Under the pieces are notes generated by a model. That model was not told the origin of the DNA. It saw only the letters and a list, made by a program, of their open reading frames with translations, and searched no databases. Shown here piece by piece: positions 32,248 through 41,137 of a stretch of 64,000 nt of DNA. The position numbers and the translations under genes were made by a program. Source of the DNA: VRUE01 sp963728045 (GTDB lineage Bacteria > Actinomycetota > Thermoleophilia > Solirubrobacterales > 70-9); NCBI GenBank assembly GCA_963728045.1, contig CAVSIE010000002.1, positions 434,001 through 498,000 on the forward strand, given 5' to 3'. Each line of letters opens with the position of its first letter. Within the stretch, counting starts at the first letter, position 1.

Positions 32248-34599
32248 CACCGCCACCACCTTGAACTTGCGCTTCGCTGGCGCTGGCTCGACCTCGCCCG
32301 CCGCGTTGACGGCTTTGACCTGGAAGACGTGCCGGCCGAGCCTCAGCTTCTTGAGCTTGACCGGCGAGCCGCAGCCCAGCCAGCGCCCGCGGTCGACCTT
32401 GCAGCGGAACGTGGTCCCCTCCTGTCCGGTCGAGTCGGTGAAGCGGAAGACGGGACGGCGCACCGCGCGTCTTGCCGGCCGGGGCGAAGGTGATGCGGGT
32501 GCGCGGGGTGACGTAGGCGACACCGGGCTTGCCGCCGCCTTTGGCGCCGCCTGGGCTGCCGCCGCTGCTCGAGCCGTCACCTGAGCTGGAGCCGCCACCG
32601 TCCGAGCCTTCGCCGCCTGGCGGGGGCGGGGGAGGTGGGGGCGGCGGGGTGCTTTGCTGCGTGTAGGAGACCGCGTCGAGCAGGCGGAAGTGTCGCCGCT
32701 TACGTCCGTGGCGGTCGCGCGGAAGCTCGTCGTCGAGCCGGCCGCGACGGTCGCCGCGATGCCGGCGCCGCCGAGCTGCGGCCGAGGTCCCCGTCGCCAC
32801 CACCTCGCCGGAGCAGTCAGCTGTCGTGTAGAGCTTGATCGCGGTGCCGGGTCGGCCTGGCCGACGATGCCGGGGCTGGTCGAGGTACCCGGGGACGCCG
32901 GGTTGGTGCCGGTCAGCACCGGCGTCGACGGGCCCAGCTCGACCGAGTTGCCGGTCGACACCAGCCGCGTCTGGGCGGAAGCGCGCTCGTAGACGTCGAG
33001 CTCGGAGTCGACGTCGCCTTCGGTCAGCCGCTCGGTCGTCTGGAAGAAGACGCGGCCCCCGTTGCTGGAAGTGCCCCGGAAGCTGGCATCGCAACCGCCC
33101 AGAATCGGACAGAAGATGCCCTCGGTCGAAACCAGGGCGGTCGCAGGGCCGTCCAGGTCGCGGACGTAGACGTCGGCGTCCGAGTCCCCGTCCTCTTCGG
33201 CCAGCGCCTCGGTGCTGGAGAAGAAGATCTTGGTGGCATCGGCCGAGACGCGATTGAAGGTCGCCGGAACGGAGCCGTTGTCGCAGGCGGGCGCGCAGGA
33301 GGCCGCGCCACGCGAGACGAGCGTCGGCGCCCCGCCGCCTATCTCCTGCTCGTAGACGTCGACACTGCCGTCCGTGTCCGCCACAGGGTCGAGTTTCTCG
33401 GCCGTGGTGAACACGACCTTCGTCCCGTCGGCGCTGGCGGCGTCGAAGGTCGAACCGCAGCACAAGCTGCCTGAGGTGACCAGGCTCGGCGCACCGCCCT
33501 GCCACTGGTAGACGTCGTTTGCGTCGTTCGCGTCTCCCGCGACCAGCGCCTCGGTGGTAGTGAAGAAGGCTCTGGCGCCTCTGCCCGAGGCGGCGCGAAA
33601 GTTGGCCGGCTCTTCCTCGCTCCCGCCGGAGACCAGCGTCGTCGCCCCGCCGGCTCGTTGGTAGACGTCGTTGCCGTCGTCGTCGTCGTCGGGCACGAGC
33701 CCCTCGTCCGTTTCGAAGAACGCGACGGCGCCGTTTTCAGAGCTGCCGGCGAAGGTCACGTCTGAGGAGTCGTCGTTGCCGCACGGCGCACAGGCAGCAT
33801 CGCCCTGAGAGACGAGTGTCGTCGGGCCCCCAGGCAGGCCGCGGACATAGGCGTCGATCGCGGTGTCGGTATCGGCGGCGGCGAGCTGCTCTTCGGTGGT
33901 GAAGAAGGCCTTCGTTCCGTCGTCAGAAAGCTCGTTCAGGGTCGCCGGCAGGGCTCCGTTGCCGCAAGCGGGCTGGCAGGAGGCTTCGCCTGCCGAGACC
34001 AGCAGCGTGGTTTCGCCGTCGAGGTCGCGGCGGTAGAGGTCGGCGGCGCTGTCGGTGTCGGCGGCGGCGAGCCGCTCTTTCGTCGAGAAGAAGACCACGG
34101 CGCCGTTCGCGCCAGCCCTCGGCGAAGTCGGCTTGGGCGTCGGCGTTGCCGCAGGCCGGGGCACAGGCGGGCTCGCCCTTCGTCGACCAGCACGGTGAGG
34201 CCTTTGGCGATGTCGCGCAGGTAGACGTCACCCGCTTTGTCCGCGTCGCCGACGACGAGCCGCTCGTCGGTGGAGAAGAAGACCTTGGTGCCGTCGCTCG
34301 AGGCGCGGTCGAAGAAGGCGTCGAAGGCGTCGTTGCCACCGCTCGGCCCGGTCGAGATCTCGCGGGTCACGTAGCTGCCCGACGCCCGAGTCGAAGGAGC
34401 GCATGTAGACGTCGCGCCGGTTGTCCGTATCTCCCGAGACGAGCTTGTCGGTGGTGCTGAAGAAGGCGACTTTCCCGTCGGTCGAGATTCCCTGGTAGTC
34501 GGCGGGAGCGGCGTGGGCGAACGGGCTCGCGACAAGCGCACACGCCAAGACAGTCGCGAGCGTCGTGAGAAGAGCAGGTGTCGGCTTGCTTGCCAGCAT
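32206..34599 (-). pseudogene. Secreted beta-propeller-like protein of the pilus locus (frameshifts)
   Basis: The start is MLASKPTPALL with a clear signal peptide ending in FAHA. About nine tandem ~50-residue units follow, of the form DGTKVFFSTDERLVVGD...DVYLRD..., typical of TolB/WD40-like (PD40) propeller blades. Many carry a C-x3-CG pair (CAPACGN, CQPACGN). A proline-rich hinge (ten Pro in a row) and a C-terminal Ig-like domain (FRFTDSTGQEGTTFRCKVDRG to FQVKAVNAAGEVEP) complete ~790 residues. About seven single-base indels break the frame. Its place between pilA and the minor pilins suggests a PilY1-like tip adhesin analogue (inference). Confidence 0.7.
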
Positions 34600-34644
34600 C
34601 TGTTGATCTATCGGCAAATCGCGCTGTTCGCTTAGCCAAAGCAC

Positions 34645-34672
34645 GAGGGGCGGGCCGGTCGGCCCGCCCCTC
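34645..34672 (-). terminator. Strong hairpin downstream of pilA
   Basis: GAGGGGCGGGCCG pairs perfectly with CGGCCCGCCCCTC over 13 bp, 42 nt after the pilA stop and before the propeller gene. There is no U-tract. It likely limits read-through so that pilA is the most abundant transcript. Confidence 0.55.
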
Positions 34673-34713
34673 GGCACTTCACGCTTGGCTAGGCCAAGGC
34701 GATGCGATCAGGA

Positions 34714-35179
34714 TCATTTGCTCCAGTCGCCGCCACCGCTGGGACATCCACCATCGCCTTCGGTGGTGCAGTCGTAAGTGAGGGCTCCTTTTACATTGAG
34801 TAGCCAGAATTCATTTCCGGTCGACGATTTCACGTTGATTTTGTATTTATCTGCTTCGACTTCAGTCACGGTGACCGGCGACCCTGCGCTCGATCGAGCG
34901 TCGGCTCGATCGCTTTCAGCAGGGCCGGGTCGTCGCACCTGTGTATGCGCCGTTTTTCTCGGTTGCGTATGTCTCGATCGCGACCTGCGCGACGTGGACG
35001 GTCTCCTTCGCCTTGGCGTCGCCGGCCTTGTCGCTCTGGTTGAAGAACGCGGGCAGCGCGATCGCGGCCAGGATTCCGAGGATGAGCATGACGACGAGGA
35101 GCTCGATCAGCGTGAAGCCGGCCTCGCTGTCGCCGTTGAGCCGGGCGCCAACCTTGGCCCGGAGATTCTGGAGAAACAT
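34714..35179 (-). pseudogene. pilA: Major type IV pilin PilA (two frameshifts)
   Basis: MFLQNLRAKVGARLNGDSEAG|FTLIELLVVM has the prepilin peptidase site (cut after G, Phe+1, Glu+5) and a pilin helix reaching LPAFFNQSD. DAKAKETVHVAQVAIETYA is the alpha-C helix. The globular part is split: around 34940 one base seems missing before a TGCGACGACCCG segment (CDDPALLKAIEPTL), and around 34886 another before SPVTVTEVEADKYKINVKSS. The end, GALTYDCTTEGDGGCPSGG, gives a C-terminal Cys region. Corrected length ~155. A strong AGGAGGT ribosome site and a c-di-GMP-type riboswitch precede it. Confidence 0.85.
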
Positions 35180-35182
35180 TAG

Positions 35183-35198
35183 GGACCTCCTATGGTCC
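35183..35198 (-). promoter_or_regulatory. Hairpin enclosing the pilA ribosome site
   Basis: On the minus strand GGACC-ATAGGA-GGTCC places the AGGAGG Shine-Dalgarno in a small stem just before the ATG. It is a plausible translational switch for the upstream aptamer. Confidence 0.4.
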
Positions 35199-35249
35199 TA
35201 TCGTTTGCGCCAGAGCCCCGTCGCGTCTCAGCCACGTGGTGTCTGTCGA

Positions 35250-35337
35250 CCCCGGTGGTAGCCCGGCCGACTCCCGGAAGGGAGCCCCGCAAGCTTTGCG
35301 CCCCCGCTTCGCAGCGAGTTTGCCTTTTGCACCAGGG
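35250..35337 (-). promoter_or_regulatory. Cyclic-di-GMP-I (GEMM) riboswitch aptamer in the pilA leader
   Basis: Read on the minus strand: P1 CCCTGGTG pairs with CACCGGGG (8 bp, one G-U). Inside are the GGCAAAC motif, a CGCT-GCGA-AGCG hairpin with GNRA tetraloop, the diagnostic GCGCAAAGC, a GGGGCTCCC-loop-GGGAGTC second hairpin, and GGGCTACC before P1 closes. Order and spacing match the GEMM-I consensus (GGCAAACC, GNRA hairpin, GACGCAAAGCC, second hairpin, CUACC). It ends ~70 nt before the pilA ATG, where a small stem encloses the ribosome site. Control of pilin synthesis by c-di-GMP (or a related dinucleotide) is the natural reading. Confidence 0.85.
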
Positions 35338-35428
35338 CACTGGCAGATTCATCACAAGTCGGCTAATCGACCGCCCACCCGCAACCTTGATCCCCGAAAT
35401 TAGGATTTCTTCCCCCAAAAACTCAGGC

Positions 35429-35785
35429 TTAGGGCTTAGCCACCGGCAATCCCCGCTCGTGTGCCGCCGTCCCGAGGCGCTGGTCATAGGTGATGAAGGC
35501 GCCGATCTCGTCTCGCAGGCTCAGCGCAGTGGCAAGGTGCAGCGCGTCGAGGCTCCGCAGGCCAGCCGGAGCGAGGGAAGCAGCCGCAGCCAGCACTGCA
35601 TCGTCGATGGACAACAGCGCCATGTCGCCGAGGAAGGACCGGGCATCCGCTGCATAGCCCTCGCCATAGCGCCCGCACGCACGGATCGCCTCGAGGCCGA
35701 GCAGGGCGCTGGAGACGTATCCGTCCCACTCGGCCAGCTCCTCAAGCAGGGCATCCAGCTCGAGCTCGCGAAGCGGCAGCTTCAC
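35429..35785 (-). CDS. PIN-domain toxin VapC
   Basis: A PIN ribonuclease. SALLGLEAIRACGRY carries the conserved acidic Glu, SLDALHLATALSL the third and fourth acidic positions, and FITYDQRLGTAAHERGL the C-terminal Asp. From the GTG at 35785 it has 118 residues, but the first catalytic Asp (YLDSSAYV) is encoded just upstream in the same frame with no ATG, GTG or TTG between it and the preceding stop. A start-codon or indel error there is likely; the true protein would be ~128 residues. It sits 35 bp after the antitoxin gene. Confidence 0.8.
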   Translation of the reverse strand: MKLPLRELELDALLEELAEWDGYVSSALLGLEAIRACGRYGEGYAADARSFLGDMALLSIDDAVLAAAASLAPAGLRSLDALHLATALSLRDEIGAFITYDQRLGTAAHERGLPVAKP

Positions 35786-35820
35786 ATAGGCCGAGCTGTC
35801 CAGGTAGGCGAGCCGCCCCG

Positions 35821-36102
35821 CTACAGCCGCTCCTCGCGCAGTTCGTCGAGGACCTCGAGGCTAGGTGGACCCACAGCAGGCGGCCTTTGCGAGCTACGCA
35901 CACGGGACAGGAGATCACCGCGAGGCATGGTCGCCCCGCGCTCAGCGACGAGGCGGGCAATCGGTGAGTCGGCCGGGCCAGACGGGGTCAATCGAGCGAC
36001 CTCGCGCCCCCTCTCGGTCACGACGAAGCTCTCGCCCTCCTTGACCTCGGCGAGGTACCGCGAGAGGTTCTGTCGTAGCTCACGAACGCCGACCGAGTTC
36101 AT
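35821..36102 (-). CDS. Phd/YefM-type antitoxin partner of VapC
   Basis: 93 residues from the ATG at 36102. MNSVGVRELRQNLSRYLAEV and EGESFVVTERGREVARLTP are the classic Phd DNA-binding N-terminal domain. The C-terminal half (SLEVLDELREERL) is the flexible toxin-neutralising tail. The inverted repeat ATGTGC/GCACAT overlaps the start codon and is the likely autoregulatory operator. An in-frame GTG nine bases upstream is an alternative start. The pair is inserted between pilC and pilA, transcribed with them. Confidence 0.88.
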   Translation of the reverse strand: MNSVGVRELRQNLSRYLAEVKEGESFVVTERGREVARLTPSGPADSPIARLVAERGATMPRGDLLSRVRSSQRPPAVGPPSLEVLDELREERL

Positions 36103-36121
36103 GTGCGTCACAGTAGCACAT
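36101..36121. promoter_or_regulatory. Inverted repeat at the antitoxin start (TA operator)
   Basis: ATGTGC and GCACAT, 9-bp spacer, spanning the antitoxin start codon. The minus strand also holds a TACTGT box in the spacer, so binding would occlude a leaderless promoter. Confidence 0.5.
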
Positions 36122-36142
36122 GCTTTTTTTGCCTGCCTGGGC

Positions 36143-37390
36143 TTATTTGATCTTGTCGTAGAGGCTGAAGATCGGCAGGTACATCGCGATCACGATGAAG
36201 CCGACGATGCCGCCGACGAAGACGATCATCACCGGCTCGATCAGGGCGGTCAGGGCCTTGACCTTGGCGTCGACCTCGGCCTCGTAGAAGTCGGCGATCT
36301 TGCTCAGCATGTGCTCGAGCTGGCCGGTCTCCTCGCCGACCGCGACCATGTGGCCGACCATCGGCGGGAAGATCGGGTTGGCCTCGATCGGGCCGGCGAG
36401 GGAGCCGCCGCGCTTGACCGAGGCGTAGACGTCGTCCATCGCCTGCTCGATGACGATGTTGCCGGCCGTCTCGCCGGTCAGCTTGATCGACTGCAGCATC
36501 GGCACGCCGGCGGAGACCGAGCCGGCGAAGGTGCGCGACCAGCGCGCCAGCGCCACCTTCTGGATCACGTCGCCGATCTTGAACGGGATCCGCAGCAGGA
36601 AGCGGTCCCAGACTTCCTTGCCGCCTTCGGTCCTCTTCCAGCGGAAGAAGACGACGAAGGAGACGACGATGGCCGGGATCAGGACGAACCAGTAGCCGGT
36701 GATCGCGTCGGAGGCGGTGACGCAGACCTGGGTCGGCAGCGGCAGTTCGGCCTTTTCGCCGGGTTTTCCTCGCCGAGCTCCTCGAAGATGCCGACGAAGA
36801 TCGGGATGATGAAGGCGACCACGGCGAGCAGGACGACGGTGGCGACGCCGAAGACCAGCGCCGGGTACATCAGCGCCGACTTGACCTGGCGGCGCAGCGC
36901 GTCGCTCTTCTCGACCTGGAAGGCGATCCGATCGAGCGCGTCCTCGAGCCGGCCCGACTCCTCGCCGGAGCGCACCATCGCCCGGAAGAGCCGGTCGAAG
37001 ACCTCGGGGTGGCGCTCCATCGCCTGCTCCAGGGTGCGAGCCGGCCTCGACGTCGGCGCGCACCCCTGCCACGGCCTCTTTGATCCGGTCGTCCTGGGTC
37101 TGCTCTTCGAGCGTGTGCAGGGTGCGCAGCATCGGCATCCCCGAGGCGACCAGGGTCGCGAACTGGCGCGAGAAGACCGCCAGCTCGCGCATGTCGACGC
37201 CCTTCCAGCGCCGGAAGACGTCCTCGATCGTGAACGGTTTGCTCTTCTCGCTGACGTCGAGGACGATCAGCCCGCGCTGGCGCAGCTGCTCGGTGACCTG
37301 TGCCTTCGACTCGGCCTCGACCTCGCCGGCCGTCGCCGCCCCTCCCACGTCCATCGCCCGGAAGGCGAATGTGGTGGCTGCAGCGGCCAC
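36143..37390 (-). pseudogene. pilC: Type IV pilus platform protein PilC (two frameshifts)
   Basis: The polytopic inner-membrane platform. The N-terminus is FAFRAMDVGGAATAGEVEAES and ELAVFSRQFATLVASGMPML (first T2SSF domain). The middle, in another frame, is TLEQAMERHPEVFDRLFRAM, RQVKSALMYPALVFGVATVV and a transmembrane helix. The C-terminus is ARWSRTFAGSVSAGVPMLQS, PPMVGHMVAVGEETGQLEHM and ALIEPVMIVFVGGIVGFIVI. Breaks are an extra C at ~37038 and one missing base at ~36768. Corrected length ~415, the family norm. It lies 3 bp after pilT2. Confidence 0.85.
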
Positions 37391-37393
37391 CGG

Positions 37394-38581
37394 CTAGCCC
37401 CCCTGCGTGTAGGCGGGGGGTGCGGATGAAGCGGGGGGTGCGACGGGCGGAGCCGGCGGCATCGAGGCGGGAGGCTGTGGCGTCCCCGCGTCGGCCAGCG
37501 CCGCCGGCTGCACCGGCGCCGCGCCGAGAAGGCGCTTCAGCTCCTCGGGAACGGAGGCGCGCTGTTCGGCCAGCGAGCGGGTGATCTTGCCGGCGCGCAC
37601 CAGGCGGACCAGGTCGGCGTCCATCGTCTGCATCCCGACCGCGCCCGAGGTCTGGACAGCGGCGTAGATCTGGTGCGTCTTGCCCTCGCGGATCAGGTTG
37701 CGGATCGCCGGCGTCGGCACCAGCACCTCGGTGGCGACGACACGGCCAGTGCCGTCCGCGGTCGGCAGCAGCTGCTGGGTGACGATCCCCTGCAGGGCGA
37801 TCGAGAGCTGCGTCCGCACCTGTCCCTGCTGCTGGGGCGGGAAGACGTCGATGATGCGGTCGACCGTCTGCGCAGTCGACTGGGTGTGCAGGGTGGCGAA
37901 GACGAGGTGGCCGGTCTCGGCCGCGGTCAGCGCGGTGGAGATCGTCTCCAGGTCGCGCATCTCGCCGACCAGGATCACGTCGGGGTCCTCTCGCAGGGCG
38001 GCGCGCAGGCCGAGCGCGAAGTCCTCGGCGTCGGAGCCCACCTCGCGCTGGTTGACGATCGAGCGCTTGTGCTGGTGCAGGAACTCGATCGGGTCCTCGA
38101 TCGTGAGGATGTGGTCCTGGCTCTCGCTGTTGATCACGTCGATCATCGCCGCCAGCGTCGTGCTCTTGCCCGAGCCGGTCGGGCCGGTGACGAGGACGAA
38201 GCCGCGCGGTTTGGCGGTCAGCTCGCGCAGCACCTGCGGCACCCGCAGCGAGTCGAGGCTGGGGATCTCCTGCGGGACGAGGCGGAAGGCGGCGCTGACC
38301 GAGCCGCGCTGGAAGAAGCAGTTGACGCGGAAGCGGGCGACGTCGGGGATCGCGTAGGCGAAGTCGAGCTGTTTGTGGTTCTCGAAGCGCTTGCGCTGGT
38401 CGTCGTTGAGGATGCTGTAGACGACCTCGCGCGTCTGCTGCCCGGAGAGCACCGGGAAGCCGTCCATCGGCTCGATCTTGCCCTTGTCGCGGATCGCCGG
38501 CGGGAAGCCCGGCGTGATGTGAACGTCGGAGGCCTTGGCCTCGACCATGCGACGGAGAACCTCTGCGAAATCGAAGTCCAT
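37394..38581 (-). CDS. pilT: Type IV pilus retraction ATPase PilT (second copy)
   Basis: A 395-residue hexameric ATPase powering retraction. Walker A VLVTGPTGSGKSTTLAAMID, Asp box ILTIEDPIEFLH, Walker B DPDVILVGEMRDLETI, His box TGHLVFATLHTQS, and the PilT-type C-terminal LVPTPAIRNLIREGKTHQI. The last ~50 residues are Pro/Ala-rich and disordered. The N-terminal SDVHITPGFPPAIRDKGKI is typical. It sits between pilB and pilC and is intact. A second PilT is encoded at 42607-43746. Confidence 0.92.
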   Translation of the reverse strand: MDFDFAEVLRRMVEAKASDVHITPGFPPAIRDKGKIEPMDGFPVLSGQQTREVVYSILNDDQRKRFENHKQLDFAYAIPDVARFRVNCFFQRGSVSAAFRLVPQEIPSLDSLRVPQVLRELTAKPRGFVLVTGPTGSGKSTTLAAMIDVINSESQDHILTIEDPIEFLHQHKRSIVNQREVGSDAEDFALGLRAALREDPDVILVGEMRDLETISTALTAAETGHLVFATLHTQSTAQTVDRIIDVFPPQQQGQVRTQLSIALQGIVTQQLLPTADGTGRVVATEVLVPTPAIRNLIREGKTHQIYAAVQTSGAVGMQTMDADLVRLVRAGKITRSLAEQRASVPEELKRLLGAAPVQPAALADAGTPQPPASMPPAPPVAPPASSAPPAYTQGG

Positions 38582-38634
38582 GGGGCTAGATCGGCGCCGG
38601 GGCCGAAATCCTCAAGTCCTGACACTTCCGTCGC

Positions 38635-40436
38635 TCATGCGGTGACACGAAGCACCTCCTCGAGGCTGGTCATCCCGGCCCGCACCTTGGCCAGGCCGTC
38701 CTCGCGCAGGGTCAGCATCCCCTCCTGCCGGGCTGCGGCGGCGATCTCCGCCTCCGGCGCGTGGGCGACCGCCATCTCCTTGATTCGCTCACTCATCGCC
38801 ATCACCGAGTAGAGCCCGACCCGGCCGCGGTAGCCGCTCTGGTTGCAGCGGGCGCAGCCGACCGGCTCGTAGGCCTCGAGCTCGGTGCCGACGCGAAGGT
38901 CCGCCTCGGCGAGGGCCTGGGGCGGCACTATCGTGCGCTGCTTGCAGTGGGTGCAGAGCTTGCGCGCGAGCCGCTGGGCGACGACGCAGTCGACCGCCGA
39001 GGCGAGCAGGAAGGACTCGATGCCCATCTTGGCCAGGCGGGCGATCGCGCCGGGCGCGTCGTTGGTGTGCAGCGTGCGTCAGCATCATGTGGCCGGTCAG
39101 CGCCGCCTCGATCGCGATCCGCGCCGTCTCGCCGTCGCGGATCTCGCCGACCATGACGATGTCGGGGTCGGCGCGGAGGATCGAGCGCAAGCCGGTGGCG
39201 AAGTCGAGCCCCGCCTTGCGGTTGACGTTGATCTGGTTGATGCCGTTGAGCTGGTACTCGACCGGATCCTCGATCGTGATGATCTTCTTCTCGACCTGGT
39301 TCATCTCCTGGAGCGCCGCGTAGAGGGTCGTCGACTTGCCCGAGCCGGTCGGGCCGGTGACCAGCACCGCTCCGTAGGCCTGCTTGAAGGAGCCTTCGAA
39401 GCGCTCCCGCGCCTGCGCCGTCCATGCCGAGCTCGTCGAGCGAGCGCTGCGCGTTGTCCTTGTCGAGGATGCGGACCGTGGCCCCCTCGCCGCGCTGGGT
39501 CGGCAAGGTGGTGATGCGGAGGTCGACGCGGCGGTCCTCGACCGTGACGCTTACCCGGCCGTCCTGCGGCACCCGCTTCTCGGCGATGTTGAGGTCGCTC
39601 ATGATCTTCACTCGCGAGATGACCGCGCTGACCATCCGCTTCGGCACGTGCGCCGCCTCGCGCAGCACGCCGTCGATGCGGAAGCGGACTCGCATTTCCC
39701 CTTCGGCCGGCTCGAAGTGAATGTCGGAGGCGCCCTCCCCCACCGCCTGGCCGAGGATGCTGTAGACGAGCTTGATCACCGGCGCGTCTTCGGCGCTGAC
39801 CTCGATGTCGCTGACCGCGGCGAGTTCTTCCTCGGCCTCTTCCTCGCCTTCGACCACCGCCTCGCTGACGGCGCTCTGCAACGTGTTGAGGCGGCTGACC
39901 AGCGCCTCGATGTCCTCGTCGGCGGCAACCGCGACCTGGCAGTCGAGCGCGGTGGCGATCTGGATGTCGTCGACGGCGAGCACGTTGGTCGGGTCGGCCA
40001 TCGCGACCAGCAGCGTCTCTTTGTCGACGAAGCCGACCGGCAGGGCCCGGTAGCGGCGAGCCGTGTTGACCGAGATCAGGTTGGCGGCGGCCATGTCGAC
40101 CTGGTAGGCGGACAGGTCGACGTGGTCGAGGCCATAGCGCTCGGCGACGGCGCGTGAGAGCTGGTCGCCGTTGACCGCCCCCTGCTCGAGCAGCAGAGCC
40201 TCAGGCGGGCGCCCAGCGGTGCGTGCCTCTTCGATCGCTTGGCGCGCGCGCTCTTCGGGAACGTAGCCGAGCTCGACCAACACGTCGGTGACGAAACCGC
40301 TGGAACGCCCGCGGGTGACGGGCGGCGTCAGGCCCAGTGTGCCTTCCTGCTCAGGCTCGAGGACCGGCGCCGCCGAGCCGCCAGAGTCGGGGACGGGACG
40401 CAGGTGACCGATGGACTCCCGAGGGTCCATGCTCAA
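38635..40436 (-). pseudogene. pilB: Type IV pilus extension ATPase PilB (two frameshifts)
   Basis: The GspE/PilB motor. The N-terminal MshEN-like region is GFVTDVLVELGYVPEERARQ and AVAERYGLDHVDLSAYQVD. GASDIHFEPAEGEMRVRFRI and the DLRITTLPTQRGEGATVRIL arm follow, then Walker A VTGPTGSGKSTTLYAALQEM, Walker B DPDIVMVGEIRDGETARI, and a zinc-binding CTHCKQR plus CARCNQSG. Two extra bases, a G at ~39419 just before Walker A and a C at ~39076 in the His box, break the frame. Corrected length is ~600. The ATG overlaps the upstream gene's stop. The MshEN region may bind c-di-GMP, as in some PilB proteins. Confidence 0.88.
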
Positions 40437-41074
40437 GGGTGATACGGGAGCGTGCGGCCTTTGTAGCCGGCGTCGATGACCGCCTGCCTGACGCTCTCCG
40501 GGCTCTGGTAGCCGTAGTGGACGGAGGCCGTCGGGATGTCCTTGTCGAGCCGCTTCGGGCTGACCGCGACCAGCGCCGGAACACGTTCGACGGCGACACC
40601 CTGGGCGATCGCTGCGTAGCGGGCAATCCGCTCGGCGGGAACGACAAAGGAGGCGACGTCGGGGACCGAGTCGAGCCCCTCGACGGTGCTGGCGACCAGA
40701 CGGTCGTCGATGCCGCCGTTGCGGACGAAGAGCAGGACGACGGTCTGGCCTGCCTCGAAGGCGGCGGTGACGTCGCGGGGAAGCGGCGGGGCGCTGGCGG
40801 CGGCGTTGGGCGGCAATGGCGGGACCGAGGTGGGTGCGGTCGCGGCCGCTTCGGCTGCTTCGACCGCGCCTTCCACGGCTTCGCCAGGTGTCGCGCCGGT
40901 GGCTGTGCCACTAGCTTCGGCGCCGGTGACGCTGACGGTCGCTTCGGTGGCGCCGCCTTCGGGCTCTTCTTCACCACCCCCCATCGTCGTCATGACGAAG
41001 AAGCCCGTGGCGAGCAGCAGGACGGCGATGATCGCCACCTGCGCGAGCGGATTGCTGTTCAGTGCCTCTCTCAT
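40433..41074 (-). CDS. Membrane-anchored thioredoxin-fold-like protein of pilus locus
   Basis: 213 residues. One transmembrane helix (VAIIAVLLLATGFFVMTTMGG) near the N-terminus and an Ala/Pro/Thr-rich linker lead to a C-terminal ~110-residue domain. TVVLLFVRNGGIDDRLVAST and ERVPALVAVSPKRL (cis-Pro-like VPALV) suggest a thioredoxin-like fold, but without the CxxC pair, so not redox active. The gene precedes pilB with an ATGA overlap and is intact. The position suggests a pilus-assembly accessory facing the wall; no family name assigned. Confidence 0.7.
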   Translation of the reverse strand: MREALNSNPLAQVAIIAVLLLATGFFVMTTMGGGEEEPEGGATEATVSVTGAEASGTATGATPGEAVEGAVEAAEAAATAPTSVPPLPPNAAASAPPLPRDVTAAFEAGQTVVLLFVRNGGIDDRLVASTVEGLDSVPDVASFVVPAERIARYAAIAQGVAVERVPALVAVSPKRLDKDIPTASVHYGYQSPESVRQAVIDAGYKGRTLPYHP

Positions 41075-41137
41075 ACGTTCGCTTATCTAGCTCGACAGCT
41101 TTCGCTACGAGCTTGAATCGGGCAGCGCGGGGTGCGT

